Assembly: GCA_963777905.1 (NCBI GenBank)
Contig: CAVZSM010000042.1
Location: forward strand, 1 to 64,000
Direction: 5' to 3'
Source of the DNA: Trebonia sp963777905
GTDB taxonomy: Bacteria; Actinomycetota; Actinomycetes; Streptosporangiales; Streptosporangiaceae
Length of the DNA stretch: 64,000 bases
Made by a program: the position numbers and the translations under genes. Positions 50,461-61,528 of the stretch are shown here, one piece after another. The notes below the pieces were generated by a model. It saw only the letters and a list, made by a program, of their open reading frames with translations. It was not told the DNA's origin and made no database searches. Positions within the stretch are counted from its first letter, which is position 1. Each line of letters begins with the position of its first letter.

Positions 50461-51144
50461 GTGGATAACACCGAAGGAGTGCTGAGACGGGCGCCCCTGT
50501 TTGACGCACTCGACGAGGAGGACGCTCGCGCGCTGCGGCGCCAGATGGCGGAAGTGAAGCTGTCGCGCGGCGAGCACCTCTTCATGGAGGGGGACGACGG
50601 GGACTCCCTGTACGTGGTGATTGACGGCAAGATGAAGCTGACCCGCGCCGCGGCGGACGGGCGCGAGAACCTGCTGAGCGTGATCGGCCCCGGCGAGATG
50701 TTCGGTGAGCTTTCGCTGTTCGACCCGCGGCCGCGGACCTCCTCCGCCAGCGCGGTAACCGACGCGGTGCTCGCGTCGCTCAAGCACGAGGCGCTGATCC
50801 CGTGGCTGAGCGAGCGGCCCGACGTGTCGATGCACATGCTCCGCGCGCTGGCCCAGCGGCTGCGCCGGGCCAACGACGTGACCGCCAACCTGGTCTTCAC
50901 CGACGTGCCAGGCCGCGTCGCCAAGAACCTGCTCGACCTCGCCGACCGCTTCGGCCAGCAGGAGCCCGACGGGCTGCACGTGCATCACGACCTGACCCAG
51001 GAGGAACTGGCCCAGCTCGTCGGCGCGTCGCGGGAGACCGTCAACAAGGCGCTCGCGGACTTCGCCGCCCGCGGCTGGCTGCAGATCTCCGCCCGTTCCG
51101 TGCTGATCCTCGACGCCGAGCGCCTTCGCAAGCGCGCCCGCTAG
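50461..51144 (+). CDS. crp: Crp/Fnr-family cyclic AMP receptor-type regulator
   Basis: A global regulator of 227 residues. The cyclic-nucleotide domain includes GEHLFMEGDDGDSLYVVIDG and the phosphate cassette MFGELSLFDPRPRTSSA. The C-terminal winged helix has LTQEELAQLVGASRETVNKAL. GTG at 50461 has AAGGAGG six bases before it. It corresponds to the Crp of Streptomyces and mycobacteria. It is followed 22 bp later by a universal stress protein gene. Confidence 0.93.
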   Translation: MDNTEGVLRRAPLFDALDEEDARALRRQMAEVKLSRGEHLFMEGDDGDSLYVVIDGKMKLTRAAADGRENLLSVIGPGEMFGELSLFDPRPRTSSASAVTDAVLASLKHEALIPWLSERPDVSMHMLRALAQRLRRANDVTANLVFTDVPGRVAKNLLDLADRFGQQEPDGLHVHHDLTQEELAQLVGASRETVNKALADFAARGWLQISARSVLILDAERLRKRAR

Positions 51145-51166
51145 GCGAAGCGTTATCCTTCGGGTT

Positions 51167-51658
51167 GTGCGAACAGGCCCAGTGATCATCGGTTTTGACG
51201 GCGCGCCCGCCTCTGTGCAGGCTGTGCAGGAGGCTGGCGCCCTTCTCGCGCCGAAGCCCGCGCTCGTTGTGTTCGTCTGGGCAGCCGGACGGAGTTTCGA
51301 GGAAGCCACCCTCCCCGAGACGGGGGCGCTTGAGGAGCCGGGAGGCGTCCTGGACCTCGGTAACGCCTTCGAGGTGGAAAGAGCGGCCTCCGATCAAGCC
51401 CAGCAGCTTGCGGAACAGGGCGCCGAGCGCGCCAGGAAGGCCGGGCTGCAGGCCGATGCCCTGGCAGTGCCCCACGAAACGACGGTGGCGGACGCGCTGG
51501 TCAAGCTGGCCCGCGAGCACGACGCGGCAGCCCTGGTCGTCGGCATGCACGAACACCGCCGGCTGACCAGGCTCGGACCGAGCAAGACCCTCACTGACCT
51601 CTTCCACGCGGCCCCGTGCCCCGTGCTGGTCTGCGGCACCCCGAAGCCCGGCGCCTAG
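51167..51658 (+). CDS. universal stress protein
   Basis: A 163-residue UspA-type protein. The opening IIGFDGAPASVQAVQEAG and the later VVGMHEHRRL region form the alpha/beta fold. The ATP-binding motif (GxxGxxxGxxS) is weak; HEHRRLTRLGPSKTL retains part of it, so nucleotide binding is uncertain. The start is GTG at 51167, 22 bp after crp, suggesting one transcript. A 21-bp direct repeat begins at its stop codon. Confidence 0.85.
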   Translation: MRTGPVIIGFDGAPASVQAVQEAGALLAPKPALVVFVWAAGRSFEEATLPETGALEEPGGVLDLGNAFEVERAASDQAQQLAEQGAERARKAGLQADALAVPHETTVADALVKLAREHDAAALVVGMHEHRRLTRLGPSKTLTDLFHAAPCPVLVCGTPKPGA

Positions 51659-51697
51659 GACCCCGCACCGCAACCACCTAGGACCCCGCACCGCAAC
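51654..51697. repeat. 21-bp direct repeat after the stress protein gene
   Basis: CCTAGGACCCCGCACCGCAA plus a final C occurs at 51654-51674 and 51677-51697. The first copy spans the stop codon of the universal stress protein gene. It is probably a simple duplication, with no hairpin. Confidence 0.8.
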
Positions 51698-51790
51698 TTG
51701 GTATCAGTTTCGGCCCTTTTCGAGGCACTTGAATCGTTTCAGAAGGACCGGAAGTGATACGAAGATGGCTCAGCGGGGTCTCCGCCGGGG

Positions 51791-52585
51791 CTAGACGCTG
51801 TTCAGGTAGTCCAGCTGGGCGCGGACCGACCATTCCGCGGCGCCCCGGACGGCCGGGTCGGTGTCCGCGTACACGATCTCGACGATCTCGGCCGGGGTGC
51901 GCGCACCGGCGGCGAGCGCCGCGCGCACCTGGTCAAGCCGCTCGCGACGGTGCGCGATGTAGTAGTCAAGGACACCGGCCGGGTCGTCGAGCAGCGGGCC
52001 GTGACCCGGCAGCAGCACGCACAACGCGGCGGCGTCGGCCAGCGACCGCAGCTCGTCGAGCGTCCGCAGGTAGTCGCCAAGCGACCCGTCGCCCGCGATG
52101 ACGGTCGTGCCGCGGCCGAGCACCGTGTCCCCGGTCAGCAGGGCGCCGTCGGCCTCGAGCAGCAGGCTCAGCGAGTCGGCCGAGTGCCCAGGGGTGCTCA
52201 CGACCCGCACCGCGCAGCCGGCGGCGGTGATCACCGAACCGGCGGCAATACCGTCGCTGCCGAGCCGCAGCGCCGGGTCAAGGGCGCCCACCGGCGCGCC
52301 GGAAAGCTCCGCGAACCGTGCCGCGCCTGCCGCGTGGTCGGGGTGCCCGTGCGTCAGCACGATCTGCGCGACCCGCCGGTCCCCCGCGGACGCCACGGAC
52401 AGGACCCGCCGCAGGTGACCCTCGCCGGAGGGACCAGGGTCGACCACCAGCACGGCCGTCGAGCCCGGTTCGGCGATCACCCAGGTGTTCGTGCCGTCCA
52501 GGGTCATCGGCGACGGGTTGGGCGCGAGCACGCACCGCGCGCGTGCCGTCCCTGAACCGTCGATGCCAGTCGGAGCATCAGTCAC
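51791..52585 (-). CDS. MBL-fold metallo-hydrolase
   Basis: A 264-residue metallo-beta-lactamase fold hydrolase. Zinc ligands are in LTHGHPDHAAGA (HxHxDH), VVSTPGHSADSLSL and LLTGDTVLGRG. The C-terminal helical part (VLDYYIAHRRERLDQVRAAL, then EIVEIVYADTDP) is typical of the LACTB2-like group, which cleaves nucleic acid or thioesters. It is the last gene of an operon with Nudix, RidA and DUF4177; its start overlaps the Nudix stop (GTGA). Confidence 0.92.
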   Translation of the reverse strand: MTDAPTGIDGSGTARARCVLAPNPSPMTLDGTNTWVIAEPGSTAVLVVDPGPSGEGHLRRVLSVASAGDRRVAQIVLTHGHPDHAAGAARFAELSGAPVGALDPALRLGSDGIAAGSVITAAGCAVRVVSTPGHSADSLSLLLEADGALLTGDTVLGRGTTVIAGDGSLGDYLRTLDELRSLADAAALCVLLPGHGPLLDDPAGVLDYYIAHRRERLDQVRAALAAGARTPAEIVEIVYADTDPAVRGAAEWSVRAQLDYLNSV

Positions 52586-53430
52586 AGCGGGTACGCCACC
52601 TCGTCAGGGATCAGCAGCCAGGCCTCGCCGTCCTCGACCACCATGCGCGGCTGGACCGGCGCCACAGTCCGCCGCCGGCCGAGGATGTCGCCGAGGTCAC
52701 CGCACTTGGTGAACTCGTTCAGCGTCGCCGCCGTGGGCGGCAGCAGCGAGATCGTGCCGTCCCGCGCGGCGGAGATGGCGTCCGCGGGGCGCAGCCACGC
52801 CGTCTTATCGGCCTCCGCGAGGTGACCGGTCGCCTCCTGGCCGGCCGGCAGCGCCGCCGCGAAGAACCACGTGTCGAACCGCCGCGGCTCGGCCTCTGGC
52901 GTGATCCAGCGCGTCCACGGGACCAGCAGGTCGGCGCGAACCGTCAGGCCACGACGGTCCAGCAGGCCGGAAAGAGTCAGCGTGCCGGCGGTCATGGCCA
53001 TCCGGTCCGCTTCCCAGGACGGGTCGGCCAGCCCGGCAGGCAGCCTGTCCGGCGTGCCCGCCAGCAGCACCCCCGACTCTTCGAACGTCTCGCGCACCGC
53101 CGCGCAGACCAGGGCGCGGGCCAGCTCAGCGGGACAGCCGAGCCATGTACCGAAGTCCGCGGGCGACGGCCCGTGCCACCCGATCTCAGCAGAAAAATCA
53201 GCCTCGTCCACCGACCCGCCGGGGAAGACGTACGCGCCGGGCGCGAACTTCATCGCCGCCGTCCGGCGGAGCATCAGCACCTCGACACCGTCCGGCGGGC
53301 AAGGACGCAGCAGCATCACGGTCGCCGCGTTCCTTGGCGCCGCCGGGACGGTCCGCCCCGCGACCATGTCGGCGACCCGCTGCGCCAGCCGGTCGCCCAA
53401 TCCCGACGCCGAGTTCAGCTGTATCCTCAC
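52582..53430 (-). CDS. Nudix hydrolase
   Basis: A 282-residue protein. The Nudix-type fold opens with ATVMLLRPCPPDGVEVLMLRR, followed by VFPGGSVDEADF and RETFEESGVLLAG. The Nudix box is divided by an insertion of about 30 residues between the Gly-rich part and REtfEESG, as in the NUDT19-like CoA/nucleoside diphosphatases. GTG at 53430 overlaps the RidA stop by four bases. The substrate is not known. Confidence 0.9.
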   Translation of the reverse strand: MRIQLNSASGLGDRLAQRVADMVAGRTVPAAPRNAATVMLLRPCPPDGVEVLMLRRTAAMKFAPGAYVFPGGSVDEADFSAEIGWHGPSPADFGTWLGCPAELARALVCAAVRETFEESGVLLAGTPDRLPAGLADPSWEADRMAMTAGTLTLSGLLDRRGLTVRADLLVPWTRWITPEAEPRRFDTWFFAAALPAGQEATGHLAEADKTAWLRPADAISAARDGTISLLPPTAATLNEFTKCGDLGDILGRRRTVAPVQPRMVVEDGEAWLLIPDEVAYPL

Positions 53431-53912
53431 GCCGCCACTTCGGCGATCAGCTCAACCTCGACGGGGGTGTCGAGCGGCAGCACCGCCATCCCGACCGCGC
53501 TCCGCGCGTGCCTGCCGGCCTCGCCGAGCACCTCGATCAGGAACTCGCTGGCGCCGTTGGCGACCTGCGCCTGGCCGGTGAACGACGGATCGCTCGCGAC
53601 GAAGCAGGTGACCTTGACGATCCGCGCGATGGCGTCGAGGCCGTCGGGGCCCCCGACCGCACCGGCCGCGGCCGCGAGCCCGTTCAGCGCGCAGATCCGC
53701 GCCAGCGCGGCGGCCTCCTCCACGCTGACCGACGCCCCCACCTTCCCGGTGGCCTGCAGCTTGCCGTCCACCAGCGGGAGCTGACCGGAGACGTAGACGT
53801 AGGAGCCGGTGCGCACCGCCGGTACGTACGCGGCCACCGGCGCCGCCACTGGCGGCAGCGTCAGCCCGAGCGCGGCCAGCCGCTGCGATGCCCGCTCCGC
53901 CGGAGCGGTCAC
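53427..53912 (-). CDS. RidA-family protein
   Basis: A 161-residue YjgF/YER057c/UK114-type protein; family members hydrolyse reactive imine/enamine intermediates. Typical segments are YVYVSGQLPLVDGKLQATGK and VKVTCFVASDPSF. This long actinobacterial subgroup often lacks the catalytic Arg seen in archetypal RidA: near the C-terminus it has GRHARSAVGMAVLPLDTPVEVELIA, where the Arg-Ser pair may substitute. GTG at 53912 overlaps the DUF4177 stop. Confidence 0.88.
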   Translation of the reverse strand: MTAPAERASQRLAALGLTLPPVAAPVAAYVPAVRTGSYVYVSGQLPLVDGKLQATGKVGASVSVEEAAALARICALNGLAAAAGAVGGPDGLDAIARIVKVTCFVASDPSFTGQAQVANGASEFLIEVLGEAGRHARSAVGMAVLPLDTPVEVELIAEVAA

Positions 53913-54064
53913 GACTTCGACCGCTTCATGTAGGCGATGAGCTGCTCGGCGCTCGGGCCGGGCACCACGGTGACGAGCTCCCAGCCCTCGTCGCCCCAGT
54001 TGTCCAGGATCTGCTTGGTCGCGTGCACCAGCAGCGGCACGGTGACGTACTCCCACTTGGTCAT
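53909..54064 (-). CDS. DUF4177-type small protein
   Basis: A 51-residue protein starting ATG at 54064. It reads MTKWEYVTVPLL, then ILDNWGDEGWELVTVVPG, the typical DUF4177 pattern, and ends YMKRSKS. The TGA overlaps the RidA GTG by four bases. It heads the operon DUF4177-RidA-Nudix-MBL. Related small proteins precede RidA genes in other actinobacteria. Function unknown. Confidence 0.85.
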   Translation of the reverse strand: MTKWEYVTVPLLVHATKQILDNWGDEGWELVTVVPGPSAEQLIAYMKRSKS

Positions 54065-54073
54065 GGCGTCACA

Positions 54074-55111
54074 CTAGCGCTTGGCGGTATTCACCTTTTT
54101 GCTAGGCAGGCTTTCGCCCTCGCCGACGCCCTCCCCGGCGGGGAGCCCCGGCGTGCCGCCGGCAGCGGCAGCTTCCACTTCGGGCACCTCGGGGACCTCC
54201 GGCACCGCAGGCACCTCGGGCACGGCCGCCGCGCCGAGCTCCGGCGTGCCCGTGTGCGCGATCGCCGCCTCGGCAGCGGCCACCTCGGCGTCGCCCAGGT
54301 CTAGTGCCTCCGCGTCGGCCAGCGCGGTCGACCCTGTCGGCGCCTCTGGCCCTGGCGCCATCTTCTCGAAGAACCGGAGCAGCTCGACAGGGACCGGCAT
54401 GACGAGCGTGCTGTTCTTCTCGCCCGCCACCTCGACCACGGTCTGCAGCAGCCGCAGCTGCAACGCCGCCGGGTCCTTCGCCATGACCGACGCCGCGGCG
54501 GCGAGCCGCTTGGACGCCTGGTATTCACCATCGGCGGTGATGATCCGCGCGCGGCGTTCCCGCTCCGCCTCGGCCTGCCTGGACATGGAGCGCTTCATGG
54601 CGTCGGGCAGCGACACGTCCTTGATCTCCACGCGCTCGACCCGGATGCCCCACGGCTCCTCGGTCGGCTCGTCGATATTCCGCCGCAGCTCCCTGTTCAC
54701 GGTTTCCCGCTCGGCGAGCAGCTGGTCCATCTCGGACTGGCCGATGATCGACCGCAGCGAGGTCTGCGCCTGCTGGGAGATGGCGAACATGTAGTTCTGC
54801 ACGTTGACCGTGGCCTTGATCGGGTCGACCACGCGGAAGTACACCACGGCGTCCACCCGGACAGACACGTTGTCCCTGGTGATGCCCTCCTGAGCGGGCA
54901 CTGCCATGGCGACGATCTGCATGTTCACCTTCTGCATGCGGTCGCCGATAGGGCGGATCCGGGCCAGCCCGGGGCCGCGCACCTCGGGCAGCACCTTCCC
55001 GAAGCGATAGACGATGCCTTTCTCGTACTGCTGGACGATCTTGAACGACCGTCCGAGGCCGATCAGGATGCCCAGCACAACGATCACTAGCCCAACGATG
55101 AGACCTGCCAT
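54074..55111 (-). CDS. SPFH/band 7 (slipin-type) membrane protein
   Basis: A 345-residue stomatin-like protein. One N-terminal helix (GLIVGLVIVVLGILIGLG) precedes the SPFH domain (VVYFRVVDPIKATVNVQNY, SLRSIIGQSEMDQLLAERE, VERVEIKDVSLPDAMKRSMS) and an Ala/Glu-rich helix. The tail is Pro/Glu/Val-rich with PEVPEVPEVPE-like repeats. ATG at 55111 has AGGAGG ten bases upstream. Bacterial slipins scaffold membrane proteins; a nearby NfeD partner is absent. Confidence 0.9.
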   Translation of the reverse strand: MAGLIVGLVIVVLGILIGLGRSFKIVQQYEKGIVYRFGKVLPEVRGPGLARIRPIGDRMQKVNMQIVAMAVPAQEGITRDNVSVRVDAVVYFRVVDPIKATVNVQNYMFAISQQAQTSLRSIIGQSEMDQLLAERETVNRELRRNIDEPTEEPWGIRVERVEIKDVSLPDAMKRSMSRQAEAERERRARIITADGEYQASKRLAAAASVMAKDPAALQLRLLQTVVEVAGEKNSTLVMPVPVELLRFFEKMAPGPEAPTGSTALADAEALDLGDAEVAAAEAAIAHTGTPELGAAAVPEVPAVPEVPEVPEVEAAAAGGTPGLPAGEGVGEGESLPSKKVNTAKR

Positions 55112-55156
55112 CTGAGGACCGCCTCCTTTTCGCACTGCAAGGGCTTAACTATCAGC

Positions 55157-55198
55157 GTAGTCCGCGCCGCAACCGCTGTAGTCCGCGCCGCAACCGCT
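55157..55198. repeat. tandem 21-bp repeat upstream of the ArsA-type genes
   Basis: GTAGTCCGCGCCGCAACCGC plus T occurs twice back to back (55157-55177, 55178-55198). It lies in the divergent spacer between the slipin gene and the ArsA-type operon. It shows no dyad symmetry and is probably a slippage duplication. Confidence 0.85.
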
Positions 55199-55353
55199 AC
55201 GCAGGAACCAGTTGCCCGGGAGCCGGCCGCGCCCGTTCTGGATAACTGAATTTTCAAGCCGCACCACGCGAGAGCCGCACGGAGCAGCACGTTCCGGTCT
55301 CCAGCCGACGATAGCCTCGGATATGAGAGGCAAGAAAAAGGGGCGACACGGGC

Positions 55354-56371
55354 ATGACAACGAGGGACACCGACTGGGACGGTGTGCGGCTGCACGTCGT
55401 GACGGGCAAGGGCGGCACCGGCAAGACGACCGTCGCCGCGGGCCTCGCCCTCGCCCTCGCGCACGGCGGCCGCAAGGTGCTGCTGATGGAGACGGAGGGG
55501 CGGCAGGGCATCGCCCGGCTCTTCGACCGGGCGCCGCTGCCGTACAAGGAACGCAAGATCGCCATCGGGCCCGGCGAGGCGGACGACGGCCGCGACCACG
55601 GCGGCGACGTGTACGCGCTGGCTGTCGACCCGGAAGGCGCGCTCCTCGACTACCTGCAGATGTTCTACAACATGCGCAGCGCGGGAGTCGCGCTGACCAG
55701 GCTCGGCCTGGTGGACTTCGCGACGACGATCGCGCCGGGGCTGTCCGACGTGCTGGTCACCGGCAAGGCGACCGAGGCGGCGCGCCGCAGGCGGCCGGGG
55801 CCCCCAGGCGGCGGGTACCATGTACGACGCCGTGGTGATGGACGCCCCGCCCACCGGGCGGATCGGCCGGTTCCTCAACGTCACGGCCGAAGTGTCGGGC
55901 CTGGCGAAAGTGGGCCCGGTCCGCACCCACGCGGACACGGTCGCGAACGTGATCAAGTCGCCGCAGACGGCGGTGCACTTCGTCTCCACGCTCGAGGAGA
56001 TGCCGGTGCAGGAGACCCTGGACGGCATCGCGGAGCTGCGCGCCATACCGGGCATGCAGGTCGGCAGCATCGTGATCAACATGGCCCGTCCCGCGGTGCT
56101 GTCCCCAGAGGAGCTGAAGGCCGCGCCCGACGTGCCGGCGATGGCGGCGGCGCTTGCGGACGCCGGGCTGCGCGACACAGGCGAGCTCGCCGTGGCGCTG
56201 GCCGACGAGCTCGCCGAGCACGCGCGCCACGTCGAGCTCCAGGACCGGGAGCGCGCCGAGCTCGAGGCGGCAGGCCAGCCGGTTTACGAGCTGCCGATGA
56301 TCACCGAGGGTGTCGACCTGTCCGGCCTGCACCGGCTGGCTGCCGAGCTGCGTGACCAGGGGGCGGCGTGA
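55354..56371 (+). pseudogene. ArsA/GET3-type ATPase with a +1 frameshift
   Basis: The N-terminal half (55354 to about 55795) has the deviant Walker A VVTGKGGTGKTTVAAG and METEGRQGIARLF. The reading frame then breaks in a G4C5 run (55797-55806), and the rest continues one frame over from 55820: YDAVVMDAPPTGRIGRFLNV, VNMARP-like VINMARPAVLSP. The halves together equal a normal family member of about 330 residues. A one-base sequencing error in the homopolymer or a genuine mutation would explain it. In Streptomyces two such genes lie next to wblA, as here. Confidence 0.8.
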
Positions 56372-57546
56372 CCGGGAACCCGCTGCTCGACATGGACCGG
56401 CTCATCGACGACCGGCGCACGCGGATCATCGTCTGCTGCGGTTCTGGCGGTGTCGGGAAGACCACCGCGGCGGCCGCGATCGGGCTGCGGGCCGCGGAAC
56501 GCGGCAGGGAAGTCTGCGTGCTCACCGTCGACCCCGCCCGCAGGCTCGCCCAGTCGATGGGCCTGACCTCGCTCGACAACACGCCGCGCATCGTCGAGGG
56601 CGTCGAAGGCAAGGCGGGCGGCAGCCTGCACGCGATGATGCTGGACATGAAGCGCACGTTCGACGAGGTCGTCGAGGCGCACGCCGACCCGGCGCGCGCG
56701 GCGCAGATCCTGGCCAACCCGTTCTACCAGTCGCTGTCGTCGGGCTTCGCCGGCACGCAGGAGTACATGGCCATGGAGAAGCTCGGCCAGCTGCGCCGCT
56801 CGAACGAGTGGGACCTGATCGTGGTCGACACGCCGCCGAGCCGGTCGGCGCTCGACTTCCTCGACGCGCCGGAACGCCTCGGCAGGTTCCTCGACGGCCG
56901 CCTGATCCGGGTGCTGACCGCGCCGGTCAAGGCGAGCCGCCCGTTCGGCCGGGTGCTCAACGCCGGGCTATCGGTGATGACCGGCGCGCTGACGAAGCTG
57001 CTCGGCGGGCAGGTGCTGCGCGACGCGCAGACGTTCGTGACGGCGTTCGACACGATGTTCGGCGGGTTCCGCGAACGGGCGGAAGCCACCTACCGGCTGC
57101 TGCAGACGCCCGGCACGTCGTTCCTGGTGGTCGCCGCGCCCGAGCCGGACGCGCTGCGCGAGGCGTCGTACTTCGTGGAGCGGCTTGACGAGGAGCGGAT
57201 GCCGCTCGCGGGGCTGATCGTGAACCGCGTGCACGCGGCGGGTAGTGCCGGGCTGAGCGCGGCGCGATCGCTCGCCGCCGCTGAGACACTGGACGGAATT
57301 ATCCAGAACGAGCCCGTGGCTTCCGCCCCGGCCGCCGGTTACTCCGTGGCGGCGGCGACGCTCAGGCTGCATGCCGAGCGGATGAGCCTCGGCGAACGGG
57401 AGCGGCGGGTGTCCCGCGCTTTCACGTCGGCGTACCCCGCCGTTCCCGTCGTAGAAGTACCTGCGCTGCCGGTGGACGTGCACGATCTTGAGGGACTGCG
57501 CCAGATCGGCGAGGCGCTCGCGGACGCCGGCGGGCAGCGGAGCTAG
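56368..57546 (+). CDS. ArsA/GET3-family ATPase
   Basis: A 392-residue intact ATPase of the ArsA-like family. The P-loop is CCGSGGVGKTTAAAAIGL, the switch I region VDPARRLAQSMGL, and switch II DLIVVDTPPSRSALDFLDAP. The late motif LIVNRVH also fits the fold. Its GTG start overlaps the stop of the frameshifted partner (GTGA), implying coupling. The two-gene unit beside wblA is conserved in actinobacteria; its role is not established. Confidence 0.9.
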   Translation: MTGNPLLDMDRLIDDRRTRIIVCCGSGGVGKTTAAAAIGLRAAERGREVCVLTVDPARRLAQSMGLTSLDNTPRIVEGVEGKAGGSLHAMMLDMKRTFDEVVEAHADPARAAQILANPFYQSLSSGFAGTQEYMAMEKLGQLRRSNEWDLIVVDTPPSRSALDFLDAPERLGRFLDGRLIRVLTAPVKASRPFGRVLNAGLSVMTGALTKLLGGQVLRDAQTFVTAFDTMFGGFRERAEATYRLLQTPGTSFLVVAAPEPDALREASYFVERLDEERMPLAGLIVNRVHAAGSAGLSAARSLAAAETLDGIIQNEPVASAPAAGYSVAAATLRLHAERMSLGERERRVSRAFTSAYPAVPVVEVPALPVDVHDLEGLRQIGEALADAGGQRS

Positions 57547-57555
57547 GCAGCTGAA

Positions 57556-57858
57556 TCAGCTGGCGACCAGCTCGTCGATGCCCTGGCGCTCGTAGCGGTC
57601 ACGAGCCCGCTCGAGCAGCTCACGCCACGACGTGACGTCGGGCCTGCGGCGGAGAAGCGCACGCCGCTCGCGTTCGGTCATTCCGCCCCAGACACCAAAC
57701 TCGATGCCGTTGTCGAGCGCGTCCGCAAGGCACTCGGTACGGACCGGGCAACCCCGGCAGATGAGCTTGGCCCGGTTCTGGGCTGCACCCTGGACGAAAA
57801 GCTCGTCAGGGTCTGTTCCCTTGCAGGCGGCGCGTGTGGTCCAGTCGGTGATCCACAT
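57556..57858 (-). CDS. wblA: WhiB-family regulator WblA
   Basis: A 100-residue iron-sulphur protein. The four cluster ligands are Cys12, Cys34, Cys37 and Cys43 (ICRGCPVRTEC), and the turn GVWGG is at 55-59, followed by the basic helix TERERRALLRRRP. The sequence FVQGAAQNRAK and the position between the ArsA-like genes and the penicillin-binding protein gene identify it as the WblA/WhiB4 type. In Streptomyces it controls development and antibiotic production. Confidence 0.93.
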   Translation of the reverse strand: MWITDWTTRAACKGTDPDELFVQGAAQNRAKLICRGCPVRTECLADALDNGIEFGVWGGMTERERRALLRRRPDVTSWRELLERARDRYERQGIDELVAS

Positions 57859-58173
57859 GTGCCCAACTCCTCTTGATCGCCGGACACACGTGTGCCCGGG
57901 CGGTCTGCGTTGACGGATTGCTTCCCGTGAGGGTGTGCGGCCACCCGGTCACGGTTATCTCTTCGTGACAAAGCAACTTACGGAAGTCGGGCCATTGCTG
58001 CCAAGACCCCGGCGTGGCCATTTCACAGATAGTCCTGATGGGCTATATACGCGTGAGTGGCTAGTCACGGTTCGGTTGCGGACGGGGCCTTTCCGTTACT
58101 TGAAGTGGAAGAATGTCCTCATAGGTCTGCCATGGCGACCGTAACAGCGCGCTGACCGCGTACTCTATGACCC
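57859..58173. other. divergent promoter region of wblA and the PBP gene
   Basis: About 315 bp without coding potential. The wblA-proximal part contains CCGGTCACGGTTATCTCTTC, and the rest is moderately AT-richer than the genes (57955-58130). It should hold two outward promoters. I cannot assign boxes with confidence. Confidence 0.45.
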
Positions 58174-60619
<2,446 letters not shown>

Positions 60620-60621
<2 letters not shown>

Positions 60622-60661
60622 CTGTGGCGTGTCCCGAGCTGCCTCGGGACACGCCACAGTT
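60620..60661. terminator. strong hairpin between the PBP and DUF1508 genes
   Basis: AACTGTGGCGTGTCCCGAG and its perfect complement form a 19-bp stem with a CTGC loop, beginning at the PBP stop codon. The two genes converge here, so it can serve both directions. The overlap of the stem with the stop codon is notable. Confidence 0.88.
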
Positions 60662-60704
60662 GTTACAGCAGTGCGCGCCCTGACGGGCGCTACCGGGTGA
60701 GTTG

Positions 60705-60887
60705 TTACTTGGTCTCGTCGACGATCGTCGCGCCGGGCGCGTTGGTCTGGACCGACTTGATGCCGTTCAGAGCCGATTCCTTGCTCTCATAGGTCTCGCT
60801 GGTCGCGATGACCTGGCCGTTCGCGGCGAGCAGGTTGAAATGGAATTTGCCGCTGGAACCCTTTTTCAGCACGAACTTGCCGCTCAT
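60705..60887 (-). CDS. DUF1508 (YegP-type) small protein
   Basis: A 60-residue single-repeat protein: KFVLKKGSSGKFHFNLLAAN, then GQVIATSETYESKESALNGI and IKSVQTNAPGATIVDE. This is one DUF1508 unit; E. coli YegP has two. ATG at 60887 has GGGGGAG six bases upstream. The family is small, soluble and of unknown function. Confidence 0.9.
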   Translation of the reverse strand: MSGKFVLKKGSSGKFHFNLLAANGQVIATSETYESKESALNGIKSVQTNAPGATIVDETK

Positions 60888-60999
60888 GGTTGACTCCCCC
60901 AAACTCGGGCCGCCGGCTTTGGCGAGCCTCAATGCGAAATGTCCCCGCATATCGGCGTTCTGACACCGCGGGGTCAGTCAGGGCTCAGGTGAACGGTGG

Positions 61000-61461
61000 T
61001 CACGTGCTGGCCGCGAGCTGACGGCGGACCTCGGCGGCGACCCTGGCGCCGTCAGCCCGGCCGGCCACCTGCGGGGTCACGGCCTTCATGACCTTGCCCA
61101 TCCCCTGCATACCGGCCGCTCCGGTCTCGGCGATGGCCGCCGACACCATGCTGGTCAGCTCTTCGTCGGTAAGCTGCGCCGGCAGATAGCCCGCGAGGAC
61201 GTCCCCCTCCGCCCGTTCGGCCGCGGCCTGGTCGGCGCGACCGGCCTTCTCGAACGCCTCGGCCGCCTCCCGGCGCTTTTTCGCCTCGCGGGTCAGCACC
61301 TTGACGATCTCGTCGTCCGAAAGCTCCCGCGCGCTGTCGCCGGACACCTCCTCGTTCGTGATCGAGGTGAGCGCCAACCGCAACGTGCGGAGCCGCACCT
61401 GATCCCGCGCGCGCATCGCGTCGTTGAGGTCGGTGCGCAGCCGTGTCTTGAGTTCGTTCAC
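61000..61461 (-). CDS. GatB/YqeY domain-containing protein
   Basis: A 153-residue YqeY-like protein: RLRTDLNDAMRARDQVRLRT, EIVKVLTREAKKRREAAEAF and GMGKVMKAVTPQVAGRADG. The helical tail domain also occurs at the C-terminus of GatB, where it contacts tRNA; the free-standing protein has no proven role. GTG at 61461 gives the typical VNELKTRLR start. It is divergent from the metallophosphoesterase gene. Confidence 0.92.
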   Translation of the reverse strand: MNELKTRLRTDLNDAMRARDQVRLRTLRLALTSITNEEVSGDSARELSDDEIVKVLTREAKKRREAAEAFEKAGRADQAAAERAEGDVLAGYLPAQLTDEELTSMVSAAIAETGAAGMQGMGKVMKAVTPQVAGRADGARVAAEVRRQLAAST

Positions 61462-61528
61462 CCCTTTATCCTGCCTGACCGTAACCATCACGGACAGCGC
61501 ATCGGCACTGACGTGGCACCATAGGTGG

